Assembly (NCBI RefSeq): GCF_938017775.1
Contig: NZ_CALIIU010000008.1
Coordinates: forward strand, 62,001 to 126,000
Direction of reading: 5' to 3'
DNA length: 64,000 nt
DNA from: an uncultured Campylobacter sp.
GTDB lineage: Bacteria; Campylobacterota; Campylobacteria; Campylobacterales; Campylobacteraceae
Below are positions 24,704 to 33,170 of the stretch, piece by piece. The notes under the pieces were generated by a model. It was not told where the DNA came from, ran no database searches, and saw only the letters and a program-made list of their open reading frames with translations. How positions within the stretch are numbered: position 1 is the first letter of the stretch; every line of letters begins with the position of its first letter. The translations under genes and the position numbers were made by a program.

Positions 24704-25993
24704 ATGGATCGCCCGAATAACGAAGTGCTCGATATCACGCTACCTGAGGCGAAGGAGCGCTCGCTAGCGGGCGTTTTTTTTAAGATCGCAGCTCTGCCGA
24801 TTGCGGTTTTTGTGGTGTTTTTGCTGGGCTATTTGGGGCTTATCGGGCTGAAGGTAGAAACGCACTCGATCCTGATGCTTGCAGTTTTGCTTATTATTGC
24901 ACTAATTTTAGCTCGTCATAATGCAGAATATGGCTGCTTAAATTTTCAAAATAATATCGATGACTTCAAGCGCGAGCTGAAAAATTACATCGTCGCCAAT
25001 CTCTTAAGTATCGGCGGTAAAAAAAAATCAGATGCTAGCTTTGATCTTTTTGTGGACGAATACGGCTACTCGCTACGTAATCAAAACTACGCTTCCGTCG
25101 CGTCGGCAGTCTTTCCGATGCTTGGAATTTTAGGAACTTTCATCTCGATTGCGATTTCGATGCCGCACTTTTCCTCAAGCAATATTGATGGGCTCGAAAC
25201 CGAGATCGCGCAGCTTCTAGGCGGCGTGGGCACAGCGTTTTACGTCTCGATCTATGGAATTTTTTTAGCGCTTTGGTGGATATATTTTGAGAAAAAAGGC
25301 ATTAGCAAATATGAGCGTCTGCTCATCAAATACAAAAATTCCACTAAAAATTTCTTTTGGAACAAAGACGAAATAACACAGGGCTATCTGAGTGAAATTT
25401 TAAACGCTAATTCCGAAATTTCGCGCTCATTTGCGATGATGAGCTCTACGAATTTTACCGAAAAGCTAAACCGCCTAATCGATGAAAAAATCGGCGCTTT
25501 TGAAAGCGTGATGGAAGCTGAGAAGCGAAGTATGGCGATTACACAAGAAGAGCTTGAAAAAGCAGGAGAGATGGTCCAAAGGACAAATCTCGCTCACGGC
25601 GAGTTAGATAAGAGCTTCGCTCAAATTTTATCTGCGCTCAAGTCCGTGTCTGCAAGCCTAATCGAAATTCAAAACGGAATTTCCGCGCAGTATCTAAGCC
25701 AGTCCAAGGCTTTAACGGACGGACAAGGCGAGCTGGCTAACGTTACGAATGCATTAAGCGCTCAAATAAAGAGCCTAAATGCCTCCTTAGGTGGGTTTGC
25801 GGGCGAAATTTCAAGTTCGCAGAATGCTTACGCCGCTAAAATTGACGCTAGCTTTAAGGGGTTAAGCGCGGATTTGAAGGCACTTTTAGCTGGAGAGGGC
25901 GCTGCGCGGACGAGCAACGAAAGCATCATCGAAGAGCTTCGTAAAACGCTTGCGAGCATCGATGAAAAAGCACTTTTAGATGAAAACGAATAA
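24704..25993 (+). CDS. MotA/TolQ/ExbB-family proton channel protein with long coiled tail (ZorA-like)
   Basis: Four hydrophobic segments (about 25-47, 55-71, 132-152 and 173-195) fit the MotA/ExbB stator fold. The conserved patterns are FPMLGILGTFISIAIS in the third and GGVGTAFYVSIYGIFLALWW in the fourth. A cytoplasmic tail of about 230 residues, rich in E, K, S and Q with heptad-like spacing, follows. Such a tail is seen in ZorA-type stators rather than flagellar MotA. It pairs with the overlapping MotB/OmpA-like gene. C. jejuni has similar genes after fba (Cj0598-Cj0599 as I recall), so this is probably a core motor of unknown role rather than a mobile defence island. No ZorC, ZorD or ZorE homolog is nearby. 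Confidence 0.8.
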   Translation: MDRPNNEVLDITLPEAKERSLAGVFFKIAALPIAVFVVFLLGYLGLIGLKVETHSILMLAVLLIIALILARHNAEYGCLNFQNNIDDFKRELKNYIVANLLSIGGKKKSDASFDLFVDEYGYSLRNQNYASVASAVFPMLGILGTFISIAISMPHFSSSNIDGLETEIAQLLGGVGTAFYVSIYGIFLALWWIYFEKKGISKYERLLIKYKNSTKNFFWNKDEITQGYLSEILNANSEISRSFAMMSSTNFTEKLNRLIDEKIGAFESVMEAEKRSMAITQEELEKAGEMVQRTNLAHGELDKSFAQILSALKSVSASLIEIQNGISAQYLSQSKALTDGQGELANVTNALSAQIKSLNASLGGFAGEISSSQNAYAAKIDASFKGLSADLKALLAGEGAARTSNESIIEELRKTLASIDEKALLDENE

Positions 25994-27002
25994 CGAAGAA
26001 AAAGAGACCTTTTGGATTGCGTACGCCGATTTGATGGCGGGACTGCTTTTTGTTTTCGTGCTTTTAGTAGGCGGCATCATCGTCAAATACTTCCTCACGC
26101 AAAGCAACCTGCAAGAGAAAGAAAGCCAAATTTCAAGCGCGCTAGCAAGCCTGCAAAGCCAGGAGAAAAAAAGCGCCGAGCTTGAGGCGCTGAATAAAAT
26201 TTTTAGCGATCAGCTCGAGAAGCTAAATATCGAAAACACCGATCTTCGCAAGCAAAATTCCATCTATTTCATACAGATCGAAGATCTAACCGAGATGGCG
26301 GAGAAGCTGAAAAAAGAGAATTTAGACATCAACTCGCTTCTGCAAAAAGCGCGCGACGATGCCAACGCTACGATCAGCCAGAACGAACTTAAAATCGCCT
26401 TTTTGCTCGATCAGCTCACGAAGAAGGAGAGCGATTTTAATAAAATTTTACAAGACCTCAACGTCACGAAAAACCGCATCCGCAACCTAACCGGAATGAA
26501 GGTCAAAATCATCGCCGATCTGAAAGAGAAGCTGGGCGGCAATATCCGCATCGATAACGAAAGCGGCGCGATGACGCTAAGCTCGTCGATCCTTTTTGAC
26601 AAGGGTTCAAGTGAGCTGAAAGAGGACGCCAAAGAGACGCTCCGCTCGACGCTGCAGAGCTATTTCGCCGCGCTTTTGAATAACGATGAAATTCGCGAAA
26701 ATTTAGATCAGATCATCATCGAAGGGCACACGGACAGCGACGGCGGGTATTTGTATAACCTCGAGCTCTCGCAAAATAGGGCGTTTGCCGTGATGGATTT
26801 CATCAACTCGTGGAATAAAGATGAGCGGCTGCAAAAATATCTCATCGCCAGCGGTCGCAGCTACACGCAGCCCGTGATGCGCAGAGGCGTCGAGGACAAG
26901 GACGCCAGCCGCCGCATCGAGATCAAATTTACCCTTTCAAACAAAGAGGCGATGGAGGAGATCAGGAAATTTTTGCAGTTCGACGCGAACGCTACGAATT
27001 AG
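25980..27002 (+). CDS. MotB/OmpA-domain partner of the stator pair (ZorB-like)
   Basis: A 340-residue protein whose ATG overlaps the MotA-like gene by 14 bases. Residues 12-38 form one membrane helix beginning WIAYADLMAGLLF; D17 corresponds to the proton-carrying aspartate of MotB and ZorB. A long coiled coil (about 40-190) leads to an OmpA/MotB peptidoglycan-binding domain (about 203-310) with ILFDKGSSELKEDA, EGHTDSDGG, LSQNRAFAVMDF and DASRRIEIKF. This layout suits an inner-membrane stator anchored to the cell wall. Its effector or output is not visible in the neighbourhood. Confidence 0.85.
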   Translation: MKTNNEEKETFWIAYADLMAGLLFVFVLLVGGIIVKYFLTQSNLQEKESQISSALASLQSQEKKSAELEALNKIFSDQLEKLNIENTDLRKQNSIYFIQIEDLTEMAEKLKKENLDINSLLQKARDDANATISQNELKIAFLLDQLTKKESDFNKILQDLNVTKNRIRNLTGMKVKIIADLKEKLGGNIRIDNESGAMTLSSSILFDKGSSELKEDAKETLRSTLQSYFAALLNNDEIRENLDQIIIEGHTDSDGGYLYNLELSQNRAFAVMDFINSWNKDERLQKYLIASGRSYTQPVMRRGVEDKDASRRIEIKFTLSNKEAMEEIRKFLQFDANATN

Positions 27003-27323
27003 CGGCTCGCTCGAAATTTTAACTCGCAAAGGGGAGAGTTTAAAATTTTAAAATTCTTAAAGAATTAACGGCTCATCTGAAATTTCAACGGCGGCGGAGC
27101 GCATCCCTTTATTTTAGCGCGAATGTCGTAATTTGGCGGCTCGCTAAATTTTACGCACCGCTTACGCAGCATCTGCTGCGGCGGAATGGGTTTAAATTTT
27201 AAACCCGCGTATTTTGCCGCGCTTTTAGTGCTGCTGTGCGCGACGATATAATTCAAATTTTGACCTTTAAATTTAAGTCGCAAATTTAAGCAGGTTTAAC
27301 GGGCGGCTTAAAATTTAAACGGA
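27003..27323. other. Gap with AAATTT-type hexamers between convergent genes
   Basis: About 320 bases between convergent genes. A 72-codon minus-strand frame exists but is made largely of hexamer-encoded KFK and LKFQ units and has no ribosome binding site. AAATTTTAAAATTC near 27040-27055 and several further hexamers are present. No clear terminator hairpin is seen. Confidence 0.5.
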
Positions 27324-28649
27324 TTAAAAGCCTTGTTCGTTTAGCTTTCTATATCCGTTACAACCGACTTGATCACCCAAATCACAAGCTTTGCCGAAGT
27401 ATTTTTTTGCCATACTTATATTCTGACTTATGCCTTTTCCTAAATAATATGAAATTCCGATATTATAGCATCCGCTTCCATCTTTTAAATTGCAAGCTTT
27501 TAGATATAGTTCATTTGCCTTTTTATAATCTTGCTTTACGCCTTTGCCAGAGCTATACAAAACTCCTAGATTATAGCACCCTTTGCCATATTTTAAATCA
27601 CAAGCCTTAGAATATAACTCATTTGCTTTATTATAGTTTTGTTCTACACCTTCTCCTTGTTCATATAAAAACCCTAGATTGTTGCATCCTGCGTCATATT
27701 CTAGGTCGCAAGCTTGAGAATATAGCTTGCTCGCTTTTTTATAATCTTTATTTATGCCTTTGCCGTGTTCATATAAAATTCCAAGATTAGTACATCCTAT
27801 GCCATATCCTAAATTACAAGCTTTAGAATAAAATTCACTCGCTTTTTTATAATCTTGTTTTTCATATAAAGCCCCTAGATCATTACATCCTAACCCATAT
27901 CCTAGATTACAAGCTCGAGAAAGTAAGTTTCTTGCTTTCTCGATATTTTGTTTTATGCCTTCGCCTAAATAGTGTAAGACTCCAAGATTGTAACATCCTT
28001 CGGCAATTTCTAAATCGCAAGCTTTAGAATACAATTCGCTTGCCTTCTTATAGTCTTGTTTTATACCTTCGCCCGAGGCGTATAAGAGCCCAAGATTATT
28101 ACATCCTGTGCCATGTCCTAAATCACAAGCTTTAGAATATAGTTCACTAGCTTTTTCGAAGTTTTGTTCTACATCTTTTCTTGAGTCATACCAAAGCCCT
28201 AATATATAGCATCCTTCGCTATATCCTAGATTGCAAGCTTTAGAAAGTAATTCATTCGCTTTTTTGTCGTCTTGCTTTATAGACGTACCTAAATAGTATG
28301 AAGCTCCAAGATTGTAACATCCTTCGGCAATTTCTAAATCACAAGCTTTAGAATAGAATTGATCCGCTTTTTGGTAGCTTTGTTTTACGCCTTCACCTTT
28401 TTCATATAAAATTCCAAGATTATGGCAGCTTTTACCATGTTTTAAATCGCAAGCTTTCAAATATAGTTCGCTTGCTTTTTTATAATCCTGTTTTATATTT
28501 TCTCCGAAGTAATATGCGCTACCGAGATTTGCACACGCCGATGCATCGTTATTGTCGCATTTACTTTGCAGTTCGTTTTCATTAAAATCGCTCTGTTTTG
28601 CCACTACTAAAGCCGCCGTGGCGATCAGCGCTAAAAATATCTTTTTCAT
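27324..28649 (-). CDS. Secreted cysteine-rich Sel1-repeat protein (Hcp family)
   Basis: The chosen ATG at 28649 gives MKKIFLALIATAALVVA, a clear signal peptide; the first in-frame ATG four codons earlier sits on the ribosome binding site GGAG. The mature protein is about eleven 36-residue Sel1-like units of the form KACDLxxGxGCxNLGxLYxxGxGVKQDYKKAxELYS. Each has two cysteines spaced for an intra-repeat disulfide, as in Helicobacter cysteine-rich proteins (HcpA-like), which are periplasmic or secreted and immunogenic. One unit is shortened (LGALYEKQDYKK). The gene is visibly AT-richer than its neighbours, which may reflect its repeat coding or foreign origin. Function unknown. Confidence 0.87.
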   Translation of the reverse strand: MKKIFLALIATAALVVAKQSDFNENELQSKCDNNDASACANLGSAYYFGENIKQDYKKASELYLKACDLKHGKSCHNLGILYEKGEGVKQSYQKADQFYSKACDLEIAEGCYNLGASYYLGTSIKQDDKKANELLSKACNLGYSEGCYILGLWYDSRKDVEQNFEKASELYSKACDLGHGTGCNNLGLLYASGEGIKQDYKKASELYSKACDLEIAEGCYNLGVLHYLGEGIKQNIEKARNLLSRACNLGYGLGCNDLGALYEKQDYKKASEFYSKACNLGYGIGCTNLGILYEHGKGINKDYKKASKLYSQACDLEYDAGCNNLGFLYEQGEGVEQNYNKANELYSKACDLKYGKGCYNLGVLYSSGKGVKQDYKKANELYLKACNLKDGSGCYNIGISYYLGKGISQNISMAKKYFGKACDLGDQVGCNGYRKLNEQGF

Positions 28650-28796
28650 ACATCGCTCCATTTAAAATTTCGGCTATTTTATTTCATTTTCGCTTAATCT
28701 TTTGAAAATCGGCGAGCTGTAAATTTGCGCAGCCGCAAGCTTAAAGGCGAAATTTAGCAAAAAGCGTTAAAATTCCAAGCAAAACAAGGAGCGAAA

Positions 28797-30086
28797 ATGA
28801 AAATTTTAAGAAGTACGGACGCAAATTTCAAAGAGGAATTTGCGAGGTTGGTGCGCCGCGGCGAGACGGATATGAGATCGGTAATGCTCGTCGTAAGCGG
28901 CATCATCGAAGATATCAGAGCGCGCGGCGATGAGGCGCTAGCTGAACAGATAGAGAAATTTGACAGATGGCGCGTACAGGGCGATTTGGCTATCACGCAA
29001 GAGCAGATGAGTCTCGCGTATGAAGGCTTAACCGCAGAGCTAAAAAACGCGCTTCAGATCGCATACGAGCGCATCTACGCTTATCATGAAAAACAGCTTG
29101 AGAGGAGCTGGTTTGGCTTCGATCCAAGCGGCGCGATGCTCGGGCAAAAGATCACGCCCGTGGATCGCGCGGGGCTGTATATCCCGGGTGGCAAGGCGGC
29201 GTATCCGAGCTCGCTTCTAATGAACGCGATCCCAGCAATCGTCGCGGGCGTGGAGGATATCAGCGTCTGCACTCCCGCCGTGGGCGGCGTCGTAAATGAG
29301 CTACTGCTTGCGGCGATGCATGTGCTGGGGATCAAAAAGGCCTACAAGGTGGGCGGCGCAAGCGCGATTGCGGCGATGGCATACGGCACGCGCACGATCG
29401 GCAAGGTCGACGTCATAACGGGTCCCGGGAACATCTTCGTAGCGACTGCTAAAAAGCTCGTGTTCGGCGATGTAAATATCGATATGATCGCGGGCCCTAG
29501 CGAAGTGGGCGTCATCGCAAACGCCGCGGCAAATCCGCGCAACATCGCCGTGGATCTACTCAGCCAAGCCGAGCACGACGAGATCGCGAGCAGCTTTTTG
29601 ATAAGCGACGATGAAAAATTCGCTCTTTGCGTCGCAGAGCATATCGAGCGCGAGCTTCCTACGCTCGCGCGTGAACCGATCGCTCGCGCCAGCATCCAAA
29701 ACAAGGGCGCGATTATCATCGCTCGCGATATAAACGAGTGCGTGGAGCTGATGAACGAGCTTGCGGTCGAGCACCTCGAGATCGCGACCGAGAACGCCTA
29801 CGAGCTGCTTCCGCGCATACGCCACGCAGGCGCGATATTTTTGGGCCACTATACGCCCGAGGCGATGGGCGATTATCTCGCAGGTCCTAACCACACACTG
29901 CCGACCGGCGGAAGCGCGCGATTTTTCTCGCCTCTGGGGGTTTATAATTTTATTAAACGAAGCTCGATCATAGCGCTAAATAAACGCGCCATAGACGAGC
30001 TAGGCGGCGCGTGCATGGCGCTAGCGGATGCCGAAGGGCTAGGCGCACACAAAAAATCGGTGCAGATTAGATTCGAAGAGAAGTGA
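28797..30086 (+). CDS. hisD: Histidinol dehydrogenase
   Basis: HisD oxidises L-histidinol to L-histidine in two NAD+-dependent steps using zinc. Characteristic segments are VDRAGLYIPGGKAAYPSS, KVDVITGPGNIFVATAKK, DMIAGPSEVGVIAN, DLLSQAEHDEIAS (zinc site) and NELAVEHLEIAT (catalytic Glu-His). The C-terminus GPNHTLPTGGSARFFSPLGV is intact. It has 429 residues. AAGGAGCG precedes the ATG. No other his gene is adjacent; the C. jejuni his operon has hisD first, so the pathway is split here or lies elsewhere. Confidence 0.96.
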   Translation: MKILRSTDANFKEEFARLVRRGETDMRSVMLVVSGIIEDIRARGDEALAEQIEKFDRWRVQGDLAITQEQMSLAYEGLTAELKNALQIAYERIYAYHEKQLERSWFGFDPSGAMLGQKITPVDRAGLYIPGGKAAYPSSLLMNAIPAIVAGVEDISVCTPAVGGVVNELLLAAMHVLGIKKAYKVGGASAIAAMAYGTRTIGKVDVITGPGNIFVATAKKLVFGDVNIDMIAGPSEVGVIANAAANPRNIAVDLLSQAEHDEIASSFLISDDEKFALCVAEHIERELPTLAREPIARASIQNKGAIIIARDINECVELMNELAVEHLEIATENAYELLPRIRHAGAIFLGHYTPEAMGDYLAGPNHTLPTGGSARFFSPLGVYNFIKRSSIIALNKRAIDELGGACMALADAEGLGAHKKSVQIRFEEK

Positions 30087-30378
30087 TTTTGCGGCGGTAG
30101 CGCAATTACGAAATGAAATTTTAAAAAAGCGGCTTAGGGTTTAAATTTGCCCGCATATAGCCTAAGGCGGTTCGCATGCAGCTTAAAAATTGTAAAACGA
30201 AATTTTAAAAAGCACCGGCGGCAGTTGCGAAACCAAGAGCTGAAATTTTAAAATTTAAAGATGAGTTAAATTTTAAAAAATGTAAGCGTCGAGGTAAGAG
30301 TAAAATTTTAAAATTTCAAAAGCGCTATAAATTTAAAAAAACAGCCGTATTTGATTAAAATTTAAGGCAAATTTACTA
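30087..30378. repeat. Gap with AAATTTTAAAA repeat array
   Basis: Downstream of hisD the sequence carries successive GAAATTTTAAAAA, GAAATTTTAAAATTTAAA and AAATTTTAAAATTTC units at intervals of about 30-50 bases. No coding frame is convincing. Confidence 0.65.
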
Positions 30379-30400
30379 AGCGAAATGATATACTTTCGCT
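30379..30400 (+). promoter_or_regulatory. Extended -10 promoter inside a 7-bp inverted repeat
   Basis: TGA-TATACT at 30386-30394 is a good extended -10 element for the following small gene. It is framed by AGCGAAA (30379-30385) and TTTCGCT (30394-30400), perfect inverse complements with an 8-base gap. That arrangement could be an operator covering the promoter, although no regulator gene is close. Confidence 0.5.
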
Positions 30401-30422
30401 GATTTTTTACAAGGAGAGAAAA

Positions 30423-30713
30423 ATGAAAAAATCACTTTTAGTTTTGGCTAGTTTTGGCTTTGCGCTAAGTCTTAGCGCCGCAGATCTTTCAGATAGCTGC
30501 AAAGAGTATTTCGCAGATCTTGACAAGATGGTCGATACCTACAAACAAGCAGGTCAAGAGCAGCAGGTCAAGATGTATGAGGATCAAAAAAAGCAGTCTA
30601 TGGATCAGATCAGCGCACTTCCTAAGGAGCAGCAAGAGGCCACTTGCAAACAAGCTAAAGAGATATTTAAGCAGATGATGGATCAGATGAAACAACAAGG
30701 CGCTATGAAATAA
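30423..30713 (+). CDS. Small periplasmic DUF5339-like protein
   Basis: A 96-residue protein with a signal peptide ending SLSAA (about residue 20). The mature part is helical and very rich in Q, K, M and D. It has two cysteines, in DSCKEYF near 25 and EATCKQAKEIF near 79, that could form one disulfide. The pattern D-S-C-K-x-Y-F followed by LPKEQQEATCKQA resembles the DUF5339 family of small secreted proteins. Function is unknown. It has its own promoter, ribosome binding site (AAGGAGAG) and terminator, so it is an independent and probably well-expressed unit. Confidence 0.7.
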   Translation: MKKSLLVLASFGFALSLSAADLSDSCKEYFADLDKMVDTYKQAGQEQQVKMYEDQKKQSMDQISALPKEQQEATCKQAKEIFKQMMDQMKQQGAMK

Positions 30714-30746
30714 GCACCTTCGCGGGCACGATGATGCCCTCTTCAG

Positions 30747-30783
30747 TCGCGGCGATGCGATATCGTCGCGATTAATTCTTTTT
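30747..30783 (+). terminator. Rho-independent terminator after the DUF5339-like gene
   Basis: A ten-pair stem (30747-30756 with 30762-30771, one G-T wobble, five-base loop) is followed by TTAATTCTTTTTT. It lies about 35 bases after the stop codon. Confidence 0.7.
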
Positions 30784-31167
30784 AAACTCACACTTTTTTT
30801 AAAGATTTTTAAATTTTAAAATTCGGATGTTTTATCCTCGTTGCTTTCGGGACTTGCTAAGAATTTCAGATTTGATATTTAGCTTGTTGCAGGAAGTCAA
30901 AACCAATAAAGCGCTCGCCGTCGCGAAAATGCTCCGTAAGGCGATGCATCTTAGTGGGACGCTGCGGTGCACCAAAGATTTACGAGCCGTTTTGGCGCGG
31001 CTCGAAACAGCGCCTCATCAATATGACAAATTCGAGGCTCGGTTTGAGCGTTATTTTATCGCGATTTGAAATAGCTGGGCCCATAGATAGAGCGAATTCG
31101 CGTCTCAGTTTGCCGCTCTGCCTATGAAATTTACGGCCAAAAACATCTCGCAAAATCGCCTTGGATT
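30784..31167. other. Gap without convincing gene
   Basis: About 380 bases. An 80-codon plus-strand frame at 30827-31069 has no ribosome binding site and no recognisable pattern, so I do not call it. Nothing else stands out apart from one AAATTTTAAAATTC unit near 30810. Confidence 0.45.
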
Positions 31168-31785
31168 TTAATCCTTAGTAACGATCGCGCCGTTTTGTAT
31201 TTCGTGCACGCAGACATTTCTGTGCAGCTCTTTATCGCTATCTAAAGTATAGTAGTGCGTTGTTACTGTGCAGCGTAAATCGGCGTCGATGACGAACTCC
31301 TGCTTGGCGCGCATCGGCGGCTTGCTTTTACCGCAGTGTACGTAATCGGCGTAAATTTCGCGACAATCGCTTATACGAAATGCGTCGTTTAAAAGGCACA
31401 TAAAAACATATTCGTGCCCACGTTCGCTATCTTTAAAATCCATCAGATAAAGCCTTAGCAGAATTGTTTTGACGCTCTTTTCTGGCAAACGACAAGCCCT
31501 TATGTCTTTGATCCTCTCCCAATACGCGCTTAGATTGTCGATTAAAAAGCTCTCCTTTGCGAACGAAAACAGCTCATTTTTATCAAGTAAATTTTTATCG
31601 ATAGCCGCTAAGGGCGAAATTTCTTCCGGATAGCGCATTGGCAGTTGCGCGATCGGTAGATCGTCGTAGATATTTTTCATGGTCTGGTAAATCTCTGGTC
31701 GCGGCGCATTGGCTCCCTTGGCTGCAGCATTTTCCATGCCGTATAGCGCAAGTAGGCACAGCAAAAATGTCCACACCTGCTTCAT
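31168..31785 (-). CDS. Secreted protein of unknown function
   Basis: The start at 31785 is chosen because CGAGGAGGAATGCT precedes it and the protein then begins with a signal peptide, MKQVWTFLLCLLALYG. The mature part of about 180 residues has six cysteines, spaced as if for disulfides (IRACRLP, VFMCLLN, SDCREIY, VHCGKS, LRCTVTT, NVCVHEI). I recognise no domain. The gene is isolated between a gap and the divergent-end region of the YbaK-like gene, at the left end of a cluster of small secreted-protein genes on the same strand. Confidence 0.6.
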   Translation of the reverse strand: MKQVWTFLLCLLALYGMENAAAKGANAPRPEIYQTMKNIYDDLPIAQLPMRYPEEISPLAAIDKNLLDKNELFSFAKESFLIDNLSAYWERIKDIRACRLPEKSVKTILLRLYLMDFKDSERGHEYVFMCLLNDAFRISDCREIYADYVHCGKSKPPMRAKQEFVIDADLRCTVTTHYYTLDSDKELHRNVCVHEIQNGAIVTKD

Positions 31786-31982
31786 AGCATTCCTCCTCGT
31801 TTCGGTCGCGCCCTCTTTGCTCCTAATCATACTGCAAATTTTAAAGCCTTAATATGAAGAAAAAAGATCAAAAATCAAAGCGCCCTTTTTACAACCACTC
31901 TCGCGCTGTCTTTTTCTGCCCTTGCTTTTGGGTTAATTTAATCCGAGTCCTCTTGTTTTTGTGTGAAACGGACGATGCGCGA

Positions 31983-32684
31983 CTATTCGCCTTCCGTAGC
32001 CTTTTCGGTGAAGCTAACGATGCGCGGAGCTGCGATGCGCGCGTAATCCTGCGCGTTTAGGATAATCGAGTGATCGAGCAGGCCCGCGTTGAAAGCGATC
32101 TCTTCAAAGCGTCCGAATAGCGACGGATCGGCGATTAACAGCAGTTTGTCGTGGAAGCTAAAGGGCGGCACCGAGCCGATAACGCAGTCCGTGAGATCGC
32201 CCACTTCATCGGGGCTTACGAGCGATGCTTTTGTGCCGCCGAGCCTCTCTGCCAAGCGCTTTAGATCGGTTTTATGATCGGCTGCGAAGACCGCTAGGAC
32301 GTAAATTCTGCCGTTTCTGCCCGCGGGTTTGTCGCTAGGAAGCTTCAGCTGCTGCGGCACGTTGGCGCAGATTTGATCGGCGGTTAAAGTTAAATTTCCC
32401 GCGCAGGCGCCGTTTTCGCAGCCTTGAGCGCTCGCAACGCAGGAAGAGTCGGGGTTTTGCGCGTCATCGGCGCTTACTAAATTTAAATTTTGCGCGAAAG
32501 AAATTTGCCCGTCCTTAAAGCCCTTGATCGTGCAAACCAGCGCCTTTGCGCCTTGTCCTAGCTGCGTGCCGCGGGCTTTGGCGACTTCTGCGGAGGTGCC
32601 CGCGCTTTGGTGAGCTACTACGCGGAAGTGCGCGCCCTGCTGCGTCAAAAGCTCTTTTAGGCTTTCAAAAATTCTCTCTGACAT
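31983..32684 (-). CDS. YbaK/YeaK-type aminoacyl-tRNA deacylase with insert
   Basis: A YbaK/ProX-domain protein that probably hydrolyses mischarged tRNAs. Family features are the N-terminal VVAHQSAGTSAEVAKARG, AKALVCTIKG near residue 50, the middle KRLAERLGGTKASLVSPDEVGDLTDCVIGSVPPF, and the end FNAGLLDHSIIL. At 233 residues it is longer than YeaK-type relatives (about 165). The excess is a stretch at about 67-115 rich in N, A, C and D containing AQGCENGACAGN, between QISFAQNL and QICANVPQQ. It has the same flavour as the inserts in RibF and ThrC. AAGGAGAGAG precedes the start. Confidence 0.82.
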   Translation of the reverse strand: MSERIFESLKELLTQQGAHFRVVAHQSAGTSAEVAKARGTQLGQGAKALVCTIKGFKDGQISFAQNLNLVSADDAQNPDSSCVASAQGCENGACAGNLTLTADQICANVPQQLKLPSDKPAGRNGRIYVLAVFAADHKTDLKRLAERLGGTKASLVSPDEVGDLTDCVIGSVPPFSFHDKLLLIADPSLFGRFEEIAFNAGLLDHSIILNAQDYARIAAPRIVSFTEKATEGE

Positions 32685-33170
32685 GCTCTCTCCTTGTTTT
32701 TGCGAAATTATACTGAAATTTTAACTAAACGACGCATCGGCGCCAAATTTTGCAACCTCGCCACTTTTGTTGGCGCAATGCTTGCCGCCGCCGCATAGGC
32801 TTTGTATGTCGCGCATTTTACGGCTAAATTTTTAAAATTTAAAAGGCGGATAGGCTGAAGGCGCGCTAAATTTTACGGCCGCAATCTACGCAGAAGCGCG
32901 ATGAGGTCCCGTCGCGCATAAAATTTACGCAAAGGCGCGGCAAAATTTCGCGGTTAAAATTTGCGCAAAGGCGCAGCATAGTTTTTAAAAAGGGCGGTTA
33001 AATTTTCTACGCGCAGTTCAGCTCTTGCGAGCGATTTGACTTTTGTGAGCAGTTTGGCTTTTGCAAGTAGTTCGGCTAGTCGGCTCGTTTGCGAACGGCT
33101 AGGTTTTTCTGCGGCGCGGACATCTATAGGCGGGTCTTAAAAGCAGATCGCGTATCTCTTTTGCAGGCGG
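32685..33170. repeat. Gap with AAATTT-type hexamers
   Basis: About 490 bases without a convincing gene. AAATTTTTAAAATTTAAAA near 32827 and several AAATTTTAC or AAATTT cores with GCGCAAAGGCGC spacers occur. Near 33025-33075 a short TTTTGCGAGCAGTTTGGCTT-like unit repeats about three times. Confidence 0.5.

Noticed and set aside
24704..27002. Complete Zorya defence system
   Set aside because: Only ZorA/ZorB-like genes are present; no ZorC, ZorD or ZorE follows, and the pair appears to be conserved next to fba in C. jejuni.
27065..27283. 72-codon minus-strand frame after the OmpA-like gene
   Set aside because: Translation is dominated by hexamer-encoded KFK and LKF units and there is no ribosome binding site.
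30827..31069. 80-codon frame downstream of the DUF5339-like gene
   Set aside because: Starts without ribosome binding site inside repeat-like DNA and shows no family pattern; it is also past a strong terminator.
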